A stretch of 64,000 nucleotides of DNA from Paenibacillus sp. 453mf (GCF_900116105.1 NZ_FPAC01000005.1:124001-188000); one strand, 5' to 3'; counted from the stretch's first letter, positions 31,075 through 41,369 are shown. Numbers and translations: made by a program. Notes: generated by a model from the letters alone, not told the origin.

Positions 31075-31743
31075 TTAAGCAAACATGCTGCCTGCCCAGT
31101 TCCACACTTTAACCAATAAATCCCATAAGAAAAATCGGACTTGCGGCTCAGAAGAGCCCTCTGCAGCAGCTACCTCTGTGGTTTGATCATCTCTATCCGT
31201 TGAAATTGCTGCATCTGCTGCATCCTTATCCGCAAGATCGCCGTTGCTGCCGCCTACAAAGCATAGAGGAGGAAACAATACACACCACCAATTTTGTCCT
31301 TCGCCTTCACCGAGCGTAATTCGAACCGCTTCATAATCACCTGCCGGATAGATCAGCTTGCCGTACATCTTTGTCGGAAAAGGAACGACCGCCAGCTCTA
31401 CATTATAATCATAATTCAGTCCGCGAGCTGCAAGCTCCTCGCCTACCAATTCTTTTAACTGAGGAATATGCTCTTGAACCATGGCTCTTGCCTGATTCAG
31501 ACTATTTGGATTATCGAGCTCGGGGACCCACTCATTCATCTGCATGACGACAGCATCCCGAATCTCTCTTTTGACGAGCTGGTCACCGGGCATATCGGAA
31601 TTCGCCAGTATTCGCAGCCGGATGGACTCCTGCGGAATGAGTGTTTGATGTAGCGCAGCATCCATCTTTTGACCTTCCCAGCTCATCATGACAATCATCA
31701 TTACCACCACGATCATTAGAAACTGCTTCATACTCTTCCGCAT
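31075..31743 (-). CDS. spoIIR: Stage II sporulation protein R
   Basis: 222 residues. SpoIIR is made in the forespore, secreted into the intermembrane space, and triggers SpoIIGA to process pro-sigma-E in the mother cell. N-terminal signal anchor (FLMIVVVMMIVMMSW). Conserved core: IRLRILANSDMPGDQLVKREIRDAVV, AVVPFPTKMYGKLIYPAGDYEAVRI, GEGQNWWCVLFPPLCFV. ATG at 31743 has GGGAG seven bases upstream. Its position between ywlC and prmC matches Bacillus. Confidence 0.94.
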   Translation of the reverse strand: MRKSMKQFLMIVVVMMIVMMSWEGQKMDAALHQTLIPQESIRLRILANSDMPGDQLVKREIRDAVVMQMNEWVPELDNPNSLNQARAMVQEHIPQLKELVGEELAARGLNYDYNVELAVVPFPTKMYGKLIYPAGDYEAVRITLGEGEGQNWWCVLFPPLCFVGGSNGDLADKDAADAAISTDRDDQTTEVAAAEGSSEPQVRFFLWDLLVKVWNWAGSMFA

Positions 31744-31888
31744 GCCCCGTCTCCCTCTCAACCAATGTTCTTCATGTCTATCAGTATGTCCCCATTTACT
31801 AGAGTTAAACCTAGCAATTGAAATTTTTAAGAGATTAAATCGATAGAGTTCATAGAATGGTTAAGTGAGCATTTGTGAATATAGAAAA

Positions 31889-31938
31889 AGAAGTACAGCC
31901 TGTGCAGAGCAATTCTCCCGCCCGCAGTCCGTACTTCT
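31889..31938 (-). terminator. Terminator after rodA/ftsW-type gene
   Basis: Stem AGAAGTAC/GTACTTCT extended by partial pairing, followed on the minus strand by TTTTTCTAT. Confidence 0.7.
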
Positions 31939-31990
31939 CTAATTGATACTTAATATTGTAACGCTCTGCTTCTAATCGCAGTCATCATAC

Positions 31991-33193
31991 CTAGGCTCTT
32001 GCTTCCTTGCGGCTAAAAGAGCGTTTCTTCTGCTCGTTATTGGAAGGAGACGGTATATCATCATCGATCTCCTGTCCGTGCACCCGAATACTCATGATTA
32101 AGCCGATACTTGCCATATTGATCATGAGCGATGTCCCCCCGTAGCTGATGAAGGGGAGCGTAATTCCAGTGAGCGGCATGATCCCAATGAAGGCACCGAT
32201 ATTGACAAATACCTGATACAAATACATCGCCACCACGCCAACAATAATGTAAGGCCCGGTCCTCTCCTTTGTCTCCAGTGCTATCAAGATCATTCGGTGA
32301 ATCAATATAAAGTACAGCAGTAATAGTACCGAGGAACCCACAAACCCGAATTCTTCGGCAATCAGGACAAATATGGAGTCGGAGTAGGTGTAAGGGACCC
32401 GTCCGGATTGAACAGAGGAGCCGTCCATGAAACCTTTACCCGTAATCCCGCCAGAACCAATGGCGAGCTTGGCATTATCGGTGTGCCAGGAGGCTTTGGC
32501 TGTCGCCTTCTCGGGAACGAGCCAAGGGTCAAGACGTTCTGCCCAGTGGGTACGTCCCAATTTATCCAGGTAATCGTAGATGGAGTCATGATATACGGTA
32601 TACAGCTTGATGCCGCCGCCTATAACAACTGCTACAATAACAAAACCAATGAGCGCATGAGACGCTTTAACATTCCCGATCCACAATAGGGCAATCAGAA
32701 TGACAACATAGGCCAGCGCGTTCCCAAGGTCATTCTGTAGCATGACAAGGGCAAACGGCAAAAAAGTCAGAAGGCCGATCGGCACGACGTCTTTCCAGAA
32801 ATCCAGCTTCGACTTGTCTCGCTTAATAAGCACAGAGGCGAGGAAAATAACCAATACCAGCTTAAAGAGCTCTGCCGGCTGAATAGACAACGGTCCGAGC
32901 TGAATCCAGCCGGTCGCATTATTCAAGTTGCTTCCGAAGAAGTTCGCTGCAAGCAGTGTAGCCAGTCCGAAGAAATAGATATACAAAGCATATTTGACCA
33001 ACAGCCGATAATCGACCAGCGTAATCGCAAACAGTGCCGCAAAGCCAAGCACATAATAAGCCAGCATCCGAAGATGATGACCTTCTAAATTGGTGCCGTG
33101 CGTTGCACTGTACAAGCTCATGATACTAATGACCATAAGCAGGCAGATGATGACCAGGATGGAAGCATCCATCTTTTTAAACTTCTGCAGCAT
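31991..33193 (-). CDS. rodA: FtsW/RodA/SpoVE family peptidoglycan polymerase
   Basis: 400 residues, about ten membrane helices. SEDS-family glycosyltransferase that polymerises lipid II with a partner class B penicillin-binding protein. Signature blocks: VLVIFLASVLIKRDKSKL, KPAELFK-like LSIQPAELFKLVLV, LQNDLGNALAYVVI with the catalytic-type Asp region, SDSIFVLIAEEFGFVGS, and GIMPLTGITLPFISYGGTSL. The order MLQKFKKMDASILVI and the lack of a dcw context favour RodA over FtsW, but the branch (RodA or SpoVE) is uncertain. C-terminal ~20 residues are charged. Confidence 0.85.
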   Translation of the reverse strand: MLQKFKKMDASILVIICLLMVISIMSLYSATHGTNLEGHHLRMLAYYVLGFAALFAITLVDYRLLVKYALYIYFFGLATLLAANFFGSNLNNATGWIQLGPLSIQPAELFKLVLVIFLASVLIKRDKSKLDFWKDVVPIGLLTFLPFALVMLQNDLGNALAYVVILIALLWIGNVKASHALIGFVIVAVVIGGGIKLYTVYHDSIYDYLDKLGRTHWAERLDPWLVPEKATAKASWHTDNAKLAIGSGGITGKGFMDGSSVQSGRVPYTYSDSIFVLIAEEFGFVGSSVLLLLYFILIHRMILIALETKERTGPYIIVGVVAMYLYQVFVNIGAFIGIMPLTGITLPFISYGGTSLMINMASIGLIMSIRVHGQEIDDDIPSPSNNEQKKRSFSRKEARA

Positions 33194-33350
33194 GAATCCG
33201 CCCCCCTAAAACGCGCCCCATCAGCGCTATTCAACAACCTTTCGCATTCAATAATTCTGTCTTTAATATCCGACCTGAAACATTAAATTCGACATAATAT
33301 TACACACTTCATCTATTGTAAGGGATAGTTTCGGAAAAAGAAAACCAAGA

Positions 33351-33372
33351 GGGATTACAATTTCGTAATCCC
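33351..33372 (-). terminator. Terminator after prmC
   Basis: On the minus strand GGGATTAC-GAAATT-GTAATCCC followed by CTTGGTTTTCTTTTTC. Confidence 0.85.
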
Positions 33373-33384
33373 TTTAATCGATCC

Positions 33385-34272
33385 CTATCCCTTATTCTGA
33401 ATCCCTATTACATGACGGTCAATTCCGGCGAGGTCCGGCACAATCTTGATTTCATCCCAGTGGCCGGCCTTGCGCAGCAGCTCGGCTACATCCTCCGCCT
33501 GGCCTTGGCCAAGCTCGAAACCAATAAGCCGCGGAGGCGCAGCGAGCAAGGCTAGCTGCGCCATCATGGTCCGGTACGGGCCGAGCCCATCCGGACCTCC
33601 GTCCAGCGCAGTGCGCGGCTCATGCTCGCGCACCTCACGCTGCAGCCCGGCGATATCATCCGCCGGGATATAGGGAGGGTTCGACACCAGAATGTCGACC
33701 CTCTCCCCCGCGAAGGGCGCGAGCAAATCGCCCTCGCGAAACCGTACGGCTGCGCCGTTCGCCGCTGCATTCTGCGCAGCAACGGCAAGCGCCTCTGGGC
33801 TGATGTCGCTTGCTTCAACATGCCAGCCCGTCCGCTTCACCGCCAGCGTCACCGCAATCGCGCCGCTGCCTGTGCCAATATCTGCGGCCAGCGGTGTTCC
33901 GCCTGGCCACAGCCTGTCGCCGTGCAGCATAACGGCTTCGACGAGCAGCTCGGTCTCGGGCCTCGGAATCAGCACGGCGGGACTTACCTTAAACGGCAGG
34001 CCGTAGAACTCCTGCCGCCCTATAATATACTGGGCCGGTTCCCCCCGGCCCTTACGATTCACGGCCTCTTCGTATGCCGGAATCTGCTCTACCGGAAAAG
34101 CTTCCGGCAGAGCCATATAATAAGCAGCCCCCTCGAGCTTAAGAACGTACTCCAGCAGCAAACGTGCATTATTCTGCGGCTCCAGCACACCACAGTCTTC
34201 TAAAAAAGAGGAAGCCTTAAGAAAGGCTTCCCGATTGCTGCTTCCTTGCGGCAGTTCAAAATGCAACCGCAT
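33385..34272 (-). CDS. prmC: Release-factor glutamine N5-methyltransferase
   Basis: 295 residues. Methylates the Gln of the GGQ motif in RF1/RF2. N-terminal helical recognition domain (~1-95), then the SAM domain with LAADIGTGSGAIAVTLA and the substrate-binding NPPYIPADDI. Start ATG at 34272 lies eight bases after the prfA stop region, with AGGGG upstream, so it is coupled to its substrate gene prfA. DNA between 33500 and 34050 is clearly richer in GC than its neighbours. Confidence 0.95.
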   Translation of the reverse strand: MRLHFELPQGSSNREAFLKASSFLEDCGVLEPQNNARLLLEYVLKLEGAAYYMALPEAFPVEQIPAYEEAVNRKGRGEPAQYIIGRQEFYGLPFKVSPAVLIPRPETELLVEAVMLHGDRLWPGGTPLAADIGTGSGAIAVTLAVKRTGWHVEASDISPEALAVAAQNAAANGAAVRFREGDLLAPFAGERVDILVSNPPYIPADDIAGLQREVREHEPRTALDGGPDGLGPYRTMMAQLALLAAPPRLIGFELGQGQAEDVAELLRKAGHWDEIKIVPDLAGIDRHVIGIQNKG

Positions 34273-34279
34273 CAAAGCT

Positions 34280-35347
34280 TTATTCCCCTTTTTCCATGAG
34301 TTCTGCCTGCTCTGCGATCGTCAGAGCTGACAGAATTTCTTCAATCTCTCCGTTCATCACTTGATCCAGTCTATGCATGGTTAGACCGATCCGATGATCC
34401 GTTACACGGCTCTGCGGGAAGTTGTATGTGCGAATCCGTTCACTGCGATCGCCCGTACCGACTTTGCTCTTCCGCTCACCTGCATATTTTGCTTCTTCCT
34501 CTTGGCGCATCATATCGAAGATACGTGTGCGCAGCACTTGAAGTGCTTTTTCCTTATTCGAGTTCTGAGACTTGCCGTCCTGACAAGTAGCTACAATTCC
34601 GGTAGGAACATGCGTTACCCGTACCGCCGATTTTGTCGTGTTGACGGACTGTCCGCCTGCACCACTGGAGCAGAACGTATCGACGCGAATATCCTTATCA
34701 TGAATTTCAATGTCAAGGTCCTCTGCCTCAGGCATAACTGCTACTGTAGAAGTGGAGGTGTGAATCCGTCCGCCGGATTCCGTCGCAGGAATACGCTGTA
34801 CGCGGTGAGCACCGCTCTCGTATTTCATTTTGCTGTAAGCGCCGCGGCCGTTAATCATGAAGATAACCTCTTTGAATCCGCCAAGATCACTTTCGTTCAC
34901 GTCCATCAGCTCGACTCTCCAGCCTTGGGATTCCGCATAGCGCGTATACATCCGGTAGAGATCTGCAGCGAACAGCGCAGCCTCGTCTCCGCCTGCCGCA
35001 CCACGGATCTCGACGATCACGTTCTTGTCATCGTTCGGGTCTTTCGGCAGGAGCAGAATACGAATCTTCTCCTCAAGTTCCTGCTGGCGGGGAGCCAGCT
35101 CATCAATCTCCATCTTCACCATTTCACGCATCTCATCGTCAAGCTTCTCGTTCAGCATTTGTTTAGCTGCATCCAGCTCTTCAACGACGGTCTTATATTC
35201 TGTATAAGCCTCATATGCAGGCTGCAAATCCGATTGTTCCTTCGAATAATCTCTCAGCTTCTTGCTGTCACTGGCCACATCCGGGTCGCAGAGCAGCTCA
35301 CTAAGCTTCTCATAACGATCCACAAGGGCTTGTAAACGATCCAACAT
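34280..35347 (-). CDS. prfA: Peptide chain release factor 1
   Basis: 355 residues. Recognises UAA/UAG and triggers peptide release. GGQ motif in [22 protein letters not shown], the PAT-type anticodon region [15 protein letters not shown], and the C-terminal [14 protein letters not shown]. The ATG at 35347 follows GAGGTGATT; a GTG at 35356 lies within that ribosome site. Operon with prmC. Confidence 0.97.
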   Translation of the reverse strand: MLDRLQALVDRYEKLSELLCDPDVASDSKKLRDYSKEQSDLQPAYEAYTEYKTVVEELDAAKQMLNEKLDDEMREMVKMEIDELAPRQQELEEKIRILLLPKDPNDDKNVIVEIRGAAGGDEAALFAADLYRMYTRYAESQGWRVELMDVNESDLGGFKEVIFMINGRGAYSKMKYESGAHRVQRIPATESGGRIHTSTSTVAVMPEAEDLDIEIHDKDIRVDTFCSSGAGGQSVNTTKSAVRVTHVPTGIVATCQDGKSQNSNKEKALQVLRTRIFDMMRQEEEAKYAGERKSKVGTGDRSERIRTYNFPQSRVTDHRIGLTMHRLDQVMNGEIEEILSALTIAEQAELMEKGE

Positions 35348-35651
35348 AGTAATCACCTCTTCTTAAGCATCTTTCATATTCGTTCGTATCCGACATTATA
35401 TTATAAGGTTCAAAAGGTTGTATGAGGATATCGCTACAACGTCATCAATCCTTTGTCATTATTAAAATCATACGTTATACATACAGACTCGTCATATACA
35501 GCAAGACACCGCTCAATCACCGGGCAGCTGCAAAATATCTATCAATTAACAACAAGTCTGTTCGACTCTTTATTATATCATACGGCAAAGCGCTTGAGAA
35601 GATACTGCTGTGAGGATGTTTGGGGGAATACTGCTGTCTGTGGTTTCAGAT
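35348..35651. other. Gap between ychF terminator and prfA, no gene
   Basis: About 300 bases. Two overlapping plus-strand open frames near 35422-35653 lack ribosome sites and similarity. Presumably contains the prfA promoter. Confidence 0.5.
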
Positions 35652-35688
35652 AAAAAAATCCCTGCCTTTCCAATAAGGAAAGACAGGG
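35652..35688 (-). terminator. Intrinsic terminator after ychF
   Basis: On the minus strand CCCTGTCTTTCC-TTATT-GGAAAGGCAGGG followed by ATTTTTTT; one mismatch in the stem. Confidence 0.92.
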
Positions 35689-35699
35689 TCCCTTCATGA

Positions 35700-36800
35700 T
35701 TAAACGTTAAAACGGAAATGCATTACATCGCCATCTTGCACGATGTATTCTTTACCTTCCAGTCTCAGCTGACCACGTTCCTTCGCTCCGTTCATGGAGC
35801 CTGCCGCCATCAGATCATCGTAGGATACAACCTCGGCGCGGATGAACCCGCGTTCGAAGTCAGAGTGGATCACACCCGCTGCGCCAGGCGCTTTCGTACC
35901 TTTGCGGATTGTCCAAGCTCGAACTTCTTGAACACCTGCAGTGAAGTAAGTGTACAGACCGAGGAGGCGATACGCAGCCTTGATTAGACGGTTAAGACCG
36001 GATTCCTCAAGCCCCAGCTCTTCAAGGAACATTTCCTTGTCTTCCCCTTCAAGCTCGGCAATCTCGGCTTCCACTTTGGCACTAATCGGTACAACTTCAG
36101 CATGTTCCGCTGCTGCAAAGTCCTTCACTTGCAGCACATACGGATTCTCGTCCGCAGTAGACACTTCATCCTCACTAACGTTTGCCGCATATAGTACAGG
36201 CTTCATTGTAAGCAGGTGAAGATCGCGAACGACGAGACGCTCGTCTTCTGTCAGCTCCAGGCTGCGCGCCGGTTTGTCTTCATACAGAACTTCCTTCAGC
36301 TTCTCCAGAACTTCAACTTCCTGAGTGCCCTGCTTGTTGCCGCCCTTCATATTCTTGCGGGCACGATCAATACGCTTCTCGACACTCTCGATATCAGCCA
36401 GAATCAGCTCAAGATTGATCGTTTGAATATCCGATATCGGATCTACCTTGCCATCAACATGTGTGATATTCTCATCTTCAAAACAACGTACAACATGCAC
36501 AATCGCATCTACTTCGCGAATATGAGCCAGGAACTTGTTGCCGAGCCCTTCACCCTTACTCGCACCGCGAACAAGCCCTGCAATGTCGACGAATTCAAAT
36601 GCCGTAGGCACGGTCTTGTTCGGTTGTACCAGCTCTGTAAGTTTGTCCAGACGCTCATCAGGAACCTCAACCACACCGACATTTGGATCAATCGTACAGA
36701 AAGGATAGTTCGCGCTCTCCGCACCTGCCTGGGTAATCGCATTAAAAAGAGTCGACTTTCCTACGTTCGGAAGTCCGACAATCCCTGCTTTCAAAGCCAT
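35700..36800 (-). CDS. ychF: Redox-regulated ATPase YchF (OLA1 family)
   Basis: 366 residues. A TRAFAC P-loop protein that hydrolyses ATP rather than GTP and binds ribosomes. G1 loop [19 protein letters not shown]3 region [19 protein letters not shown], helical coiled-coil middle, and a C-terminal TGS-type domain with [20 protein letters not shown] and the ending [16 protein letters not shown]. Monocistronic, with its own terminator. Confidence 0.96.
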   Translation of the reverse strand: MALKAGIVGLPNVGKSTLFNAITQAGAESANYPFCTIDPNVGVVEVPDERLDKLTELVQPNKTVPTAFEFVDIAGLVRGASKGEGLGNKFLAHIREVDAIVHVVRCFEDENITHVDGKVDPISDIQTINLELILADIESVEKRIDRARKNMKGGNKQGTQEVEVLEKLKEVLYEDKPARSLELTEDERLVVRDLHLLTMKPVLYAANVSEDEVSTADENPYVLQVKDFAAAEHAEVVPISAKVEAEIAELEGEDKEMFLEELGLEESGLNRLIKAAYRLLGLYTYFTAGVQEVRAWTIRKGTKAPGAAGVIHSDFERGFIRAEVVSYDDLMAAGSMNGAKERGQLRLEGKEYIVQDGDVMHFRFNV

Positions 36801-36894
36801 GTATTCCTACAACTCCTCAAATAAATATTTGTTTGCAGCGTGTTCGCTGAAAAGAACGCATTTCATAATGTTATATAAACGAAGATATCATGAA

Positions 36895-36910
36895 ATTCAT
36901 TCGAATGAAT
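36895..36910. promoter_or_regulatory. 16-bp perfect palindrome upstream of ychF
   Basis: ATTCATTCGAATGAAT, 95 bases before the ychF start. Could be an operator; no regulator assigned. Confidence 0.4.
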
Positions 36911-37034
36911 GCAATTTACGAGTATAAACTTTCGTGACAATCCCACTAATTATATATGAGATGCCAAAGTGCATCAAGACAAGAAGCGCTTAAGTCCTCT
37001 GCTTGCACATTATTTCCTGATCGTATGAAGCAGC

Positions 37035-37511
37035 CTACAATTCCTTATACATGGTGATGCTCTTGGTATCATAGCCCATTTTCATATACAGTCTCTTAGC
37101 CCGGTCATTATGACCAAATACATGAAGTCCGATCCGTTCAGCATGAAATTTGCGAGCTTCCCTCTCCAGCAGCTCCATCGTCTGTGTGCCGTAGCCCTTG
37201 CCCTGATATTCCTCGGCTATATGTATGTCATACAGAAAAGCCTCTCTTACTCCATTTCGCAAGTAGATATTAAACCAAATAAATCCGACGACCTGTCCAA
37301 CTCCTGCACTTGAATCAATCAGATTGTAGAAATAGGCATCCGGGGTAAGATAGCCGTCCGGGAGAATCCGGTGCATGTCCTCGAATGCCCGGCTCTCGGC
37401 ATTCTCAGGCAGCCAGGTCCCGGCAATAATCTTCTCATGAGCATATTCTTTCAATGTAAAGGACATAAACTTCTCGTACTCCAATTCATTCATTGCATTA
37501 AGCTCAATCAC
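37035..37511 (-). CDS. GNAT family N-acetyltransferase
   Basis: About 158 residues. The acetyl-CoA site is seen in IAEEYQGKGYGTQTMELLEREARK, with GLHVFGHNDRAKRLYMKMGY near the C terminus, as is standard for GNAT enzymes. The substrate cannot be told. I chose GTG at 37511, eight bases after AAGGTGG, giving a four-base GTGA overlap with the stop of fni; so it is translated with fni. Confidence 0.85.
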   Translation of the reverse strand: MIELNAMNELEYEKFMSFTLKEYAHEKIIAGTWLPENAESRAFEDMHRILPDGYLTPDAYFYNLIDSSAGVGQVVGFIWFNIYLRNGVREAFLYDIHIAEEYQGKGYGTQTMELLEREARKFHAERIGLHVFGHNDRAKRLYMKMGYDTKSITMYKEL

Positions 37512-38641
37512 GATCCAATCCACCTTCCTGACTGATTCAATGTTTTAATGAGTCTTGATGTACCCTGAAGTTCTGCAATAGTTCTTGCGCCTATACCAAA
37601 CATGGCAGCACGCAGCTCGAATTCGACCTGTGCCAGCCTCTGATGAAGCGCCTCCTCTGAATGGACTGCGGATTCAAGCAAGGATCTCCCGAACCCCGCC
37701 AGGTCTGCACCTAGTCCAAGCGCTTTGGCAGCATCTACTCCATTAGTCAGCCCGCCACTCCCAATTAACGCCTTGGCCGGATTGTACTCTCGAACCTCCA
37801 GGATGCAATCACTGGTAGGAATTCCCCAATCGGCAAAAGCTTCTGCTGCGGCTCGGCGCATCGGATCCTGATTGCGGTACTTCTCCACCTGAATCCAGCT
37901 TGTCCCTCCTGCTCCGGCAACATCAATAAATGAAACCCCGGCCGAATATAGCCGGGCTGCAGTACTACCATCAATTCCCCAGCCCACTTCCTTAACGCCG
38001 ACCGGAACCTCAAGCTTCTTGCATAGAGCTTCAATTCGCTGCAGCAGGCTGCTAAAATCAGTGTTTCCTTCCGGCTGAAATACCTCCTGCAGACTGTTCA
38101 GATGAAGCACCAGCATGGATGCACCTGCGATGTCTACTGCCCGCTGACAGGCCTCTGCGCCAAAGCCGTAATTCAGCTGCACAGCTCCCAGATTCGCAAT
38201 GACAGGTATAGTAGGCGCAAATCTTCGTACAGCAAAGGTATCACTAAGCTCTGGCTTCTCAACTGCTGCACGTATAGAACCGACACCGAGTGACCAGCCT
38301 CTGGCTTCTGCTGCTGCAGCAAGACGTTCATTTATTAAGCCTGTTGTCTTGCTTCCACCGGTCATGGAGCTGATCAGCAGCGGCGTACGCAGCTCTTCTC
38401 CTAGAAAGGTGGCAGCCAGACTGATATCTGAGAAGTTAAGCTCGGGCAGCGCCAAATGACGGAATCGATAATTCTCTAATCCGGTGGATATTCCCTGACC
38501 GTTCACATCCTCATTCAGGCATAACCTGACATGCTCCATTTTCCGTTCCCCGGTTGGAATCTCAGGCAGCAGATGCTCGCTAACCCGAAATTCATTCATG
38601 TTCTTCTTATCATCATGATCCTGATCGGGTCTTTTCTGCAT
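37508..38641 (-). CDS. fni: Type 2 isopentenyl-diphosphate delta-isomerase
   Basis: 377 residues. FMN- and NADPH-dependent enzyme interconverting IPP and DMAPP. Motifs: HVRLCLNEDV, LLISSMTGGSKTTGLIN (FMN site), VIANLGAVQLNYGFG, LHLNSLQEVFQPEGNTDF, GVKEVGWGIDGSTAARL, DVAGAGGTSWIQVE and IGSGGLTNGVDAAKALGLGADLAG. The N-terminal ~30 residues are a charged extension. It lies next to a dead crtN-type carotenoid desaturase, so this locus may once have been a carotenoid supply cluster. Confidence 0.95.
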   Translation of the reverse strand: MQKRPDQDHDDKKNMNEFRVSEHLLPEIPTGERKMEHVRLCLNEDVNGQGISTGLENYRFRHLALPELNFSDISLAATFLGEELRTPLLISSMTGGSKTTGLINERLAAAAEARGWSLGVGSIRAAVEKPELSDTFAVRRFAPTIPVIANLGAVQLNYGFGAEACQRAVDIAGASMLVLHLNSLQEVFQPEGNTDFSSLLQRIEALCKKLEVPVGVKEVGWGIDGSTAARLYSAGVSFIDVAGAGGTSWIQVEKYRNQDPMRRAAAEAFADWGIPTSDCILEVREYNPAKALIGSGGLTNGVDAAKALGLGADLAGFGRSLLESAVHSEEALHQRLAQVEFELRAAMFGIGARTIAELQGTSRLIKTLNQSGRWIGS

Positions 38642-38745
38642 TCTCTCTCTTCCCCTCTCATCGTTTCAAAGAGTTGTGAGATTAATTCACATTCTATATT
38701 ATCCTGATCTATTATAACGAAATGAGTACATCTTATCGATATGAC

Positions 38746-39453
38746 CTACAGCGAAGATTTTCCCGGAGGAGCCCGTGTCAGGTCCAGCACAGAAGGGTTA
38801 TGTATATAGATAGAAGGATCTGTTAACAGCGTTTAGTGTACGGTCATCTCATCAACATTCTTCCGATAATCCGCTGCAAAATGAACAGAATGATGAGCCA
38901 GATCAATCTTTTTATTCAGAGCATAGCGCCTGAAACAAGAATACTTCTTGTTTCGAATTTTCTCGTATCTATACTATATAGGAGAGAATTGTAAAGGTAC
39001 CCGGGCAATCCCAAGCAGACATACCTAGATATTTCGCCTGAAAAGTGAAGCCCCAGAAAAGACGTTCATCGTTGAAGTAACGGGATAATCTTCCGTACAC
39101 GGTATCGTTCAAATGCAAATAAGGCAGAGCTTTGACTGCACCTGATTTAAGATAATCTGTCAGCTTGCCAAGAGTATAGAGCGGGTCGAGCTGCTGCATA
39201 TCTACATAACCCTTGAGCGAACGTCCGCCTGTGTGAACATCTCTTCAATTAAATGAGGCATCATCCAAGAAAGTAGCACCTTGATCAAACTTATAATCCC
39301 CGAGGGATCGTCTTGCAGAACGCCCCCCGATTACAGACTGCTTCTCATACTACATCCACTTCATAGCCTTGCCCTGATAACAGCATCGTTGCTGCCAAAC
39401 CGCCGGGCCCTGCTTCAATAACACTGGCTTGCTTGTTCTTATGTACAGGCATC
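38746..39453 (-). pseudogene. Decayed crtN-type phytoene/dehydrosqualene desaturase
   Basis: Reading the minus strand across frames gives consecutive carotenoid-desaturase segments: ASVIEAGPGGLAAAMLLSGQ-type FAD motif (39453 onward), after a frameshift EKQSVIGGRSARRSLGDYKF and QGATFL, after another MMPHLIEEMF, then LDPLYTLGKLTDYLKSG joined by an internal deletion to YFNDERLFWGFTFQAKYLGM and CPGTFTILSYI, a stop, and in a further frame YALNKKIDLAHHSVHFAADY, TDPSIYIHNPSV and APPGKSSL then a stop at 38746. Several frameshifts, stops and deletions make it non-functional. Intact members are about 500 residues. It shares strand and neighbourhood with fni. Confidence 0.88.
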
Positions 39454-39772
39454 GTATTAGGCACACCTTTTTATGTATTTATTAAGATTGGCGGTTATGC
39501 TAGACAATATTCATAGACTTTCCAAAATATACTCTCTAAAGATATATAACCAAATTATTTACACCGGTAGGTTAATTATTGATTTGCATTAAATGAAGAT
39601 AAAGTACCGTTATTATACACAAACCAAACACCCTTGTCGATGTATCTACCACAAGTAAGCCTGCTGATTTGCTTCATCCCTCGTATGTTAGTGTTAATAA
39701 TGTGCAGGATATAGAAATCCTGATTCGTCACTCATCATCTCATCTTATACACATGAAGGGAAGTCCTCATAA
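39454..39772. other. AT-rich gap before phospholipase-D-like gene
   Basis: About 320 bases between the crtN remnant and the plus-strand gene at 39773. No gene or structured element recognised; it should contain the promoter of the plus-strand gene. Confidence 0.5.
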
Positions 39773-41275
39773 ATGACCAATCCACAGCATCCTCATCATT
39801 CGCAGGCGTCAAGCTCAGCTGTTCCCAAGAAAAAATTCTCTCTAAAAAAGTTCATGCTTTGGTTTGTTATTCTTAACGTGCTGTGGCTTTGCGGCGTCAT
39901 GGTATACCAAATGAATAAACCTCTGCCTCAAGGCGTATCCTTCGAGGGACCTGTCCATCATGTAGAACATGTTGAGTTTCTTGCTGATCTGACGTATCCC
40001 GATCCGGAAGCATCCGAGGGGACCGAGCGGCATGAACAGCAAATTATTAAGCGGATGGAGCAAATTATTCAAGAAGCAGAGCAGTTTCTTGTCATCGATA
40101 TGTTTCTGTTCAACCATTATGAGCATGCAAACCAGACGTTTCCCCAAGTGAGCAAGCGTTTCGCCAATCTGCTGATCAAGAAAAAGCAAGCGAATCCCGA
40201 CATAAATATCGTATTCATTACGGATGAAATCAACACCAATTATAACTCTCATCCCAACGCCTTGCTGGAGCAAATGAAAGCCAGTGGAATCCGTGTCGTG
40301 GTCACGAATGTTGATCCCCTCAGGGATTCGATCCCCTTCTATTCGGCTGTATGGCGTACTTATTTACAATGGTTTGGTGAACAGGGAACCGGCTGGCTGC
40401 CGAACCTCATGGCTACAGATGGTCCGGATGTTACATTACGCACCTATCTCAAGCTGCTTAATGTGAAGGCCAATCATCGCAAGCTTGTAGCCAGCGAACA
40501 GACAGCCATTGTTGCTTCCGCCAATGTTCACGACGCGAGCGTCTATCACTCCAACATCGCCTTTGAAGTCTCAGGTGCGATCATCGGAGATATTCTTAAG
40601 ACCGAACAGGCTGCCATGGATTTATCCTCAGCTGGCAAGCTTCCCGAGTATACCGCACCAGAGAGCCCCGAGTCAGGACCTATTCGTGTGCGTTATCTGA
40701 CCGAAGGGAAAATTGCGAAGCATGCGATATCCTTAATAGAGCAGTCTCAGTCAGGAGATACACTATGGATGGGGATGTTTTATTTGGCGGACAAAGCGGT
40801 GAAGAATGTCCTGCTGGAAGCATCGGAGCGGGGAGTTGAGGTAAGGATCATACTTGATCCGAACGAGAATGCATTTGGACAGAAGAAGATCGGTATTCCT
40901 AACCGCCCGGTTGCCGAAGAGCTGACGGAGAAGTCCAAGGGCAGCATCAACATCAGATGGTATAACACGACCAAGGAACAATATCATACCAAGCTCCTGT
41001 ATCTGGAGCGTCATTCTGGAGACCATATGATGCTAGGGGGATCAACCAACTTCACTCCCCGTAATTTGAATAACTACAATCTAGAAAACAATCTATGGGT
41101 CGAGGCTCCTTCAGACAGTAAAATCGCCGTTGATGTATCTCAATATTTTAATCGTTTGTGGAGCAATCAGGACGGCGAATTCACCCTTCATCTGTCGGCC
41201 TATGAGGACTCTACTACGTTCTGGACCGGCATTCTGTACAAAATCCAGTATGCCCTCGGCTTTACTACTTTCTGA
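39773..41275 (+). CDS. Membrane-anchored phospholipase-D-like protein
   Basis: 500 residues. One N-terminal membrane helix (FMLWFVILNVLWLCGVMVYQ, ~28-47) anchors an extracytoplasmic part with two PLD half-domains. The half-site motifs are NHRKLVASEQTAIVASAN (~240) and YHTKLLYLERHSGDHM (~400) followed by LGGSTNFTPRNLNNYNLE. In both, the usual HxKxxxxD reads HxKxxxxE. Cardiolipin synthase-like transphosphatidylation or another phosphodiester reaction is likely, but true cardiolipin synthases normally have two helices and keep Asp. Monocistronic, with a terminator downstream. Confidence 0.82.
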   Translation: MTNPQHPHHSQASSSAVPKKKFSLKKFMLWFVILNVLWLCGVMVYQMNKPLPQGVSFEGPVHHVEHVEFLADLTYPDPEASEGTERHEQQIIKRMEQIIQEAEQFLVIDMFLFNHYEHANQTFPQVSKRFANLLIKKKQANPDINIVFITDEINTNYNSHPNALLEQMKASGIRVVVTNVDPLRDSIPFYSAVWRTYLQWFGEQGTGWLPNLMATDGPDVTLRTYLKLLNVKANHRKLVASEQTAIVASANVHDASVYHSNIAFEVSGAIIGDILKTEQAAMDLSSAGKLPEYTAPESPESGPIRVRYLTEGKIAKHAISLIEQSQSGDTLWMGMFYLADKAVKNVLLEASERGVEVRIILDPNENAFGQKKIGIPNRPVAEELTEKSKGSINIRWYNTTKEQYHTKLLYLERHSGDHMMLGGSTNFTPRNLNNYNLENNLWVEAPSDSKIAVDVSQYFNRLWSNQDGEFTLHLSAYEDSTTFWTGILYKIQYALGFTTF

Positions 41276-41369
41276 TAAAAAATAGACATAACGACTTTAT
41301 CCAGCTACATTGACTTCGAAGAAACAACGTCATCCGTTCATGTGACCACTTATCAGGAGCAATGAATAG

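Noticed and set aside
34394..35335. 313-codon open frame antisense to prfA
   Set aside because: Overlaps a complete, conserved release factor gene and has no similarity.
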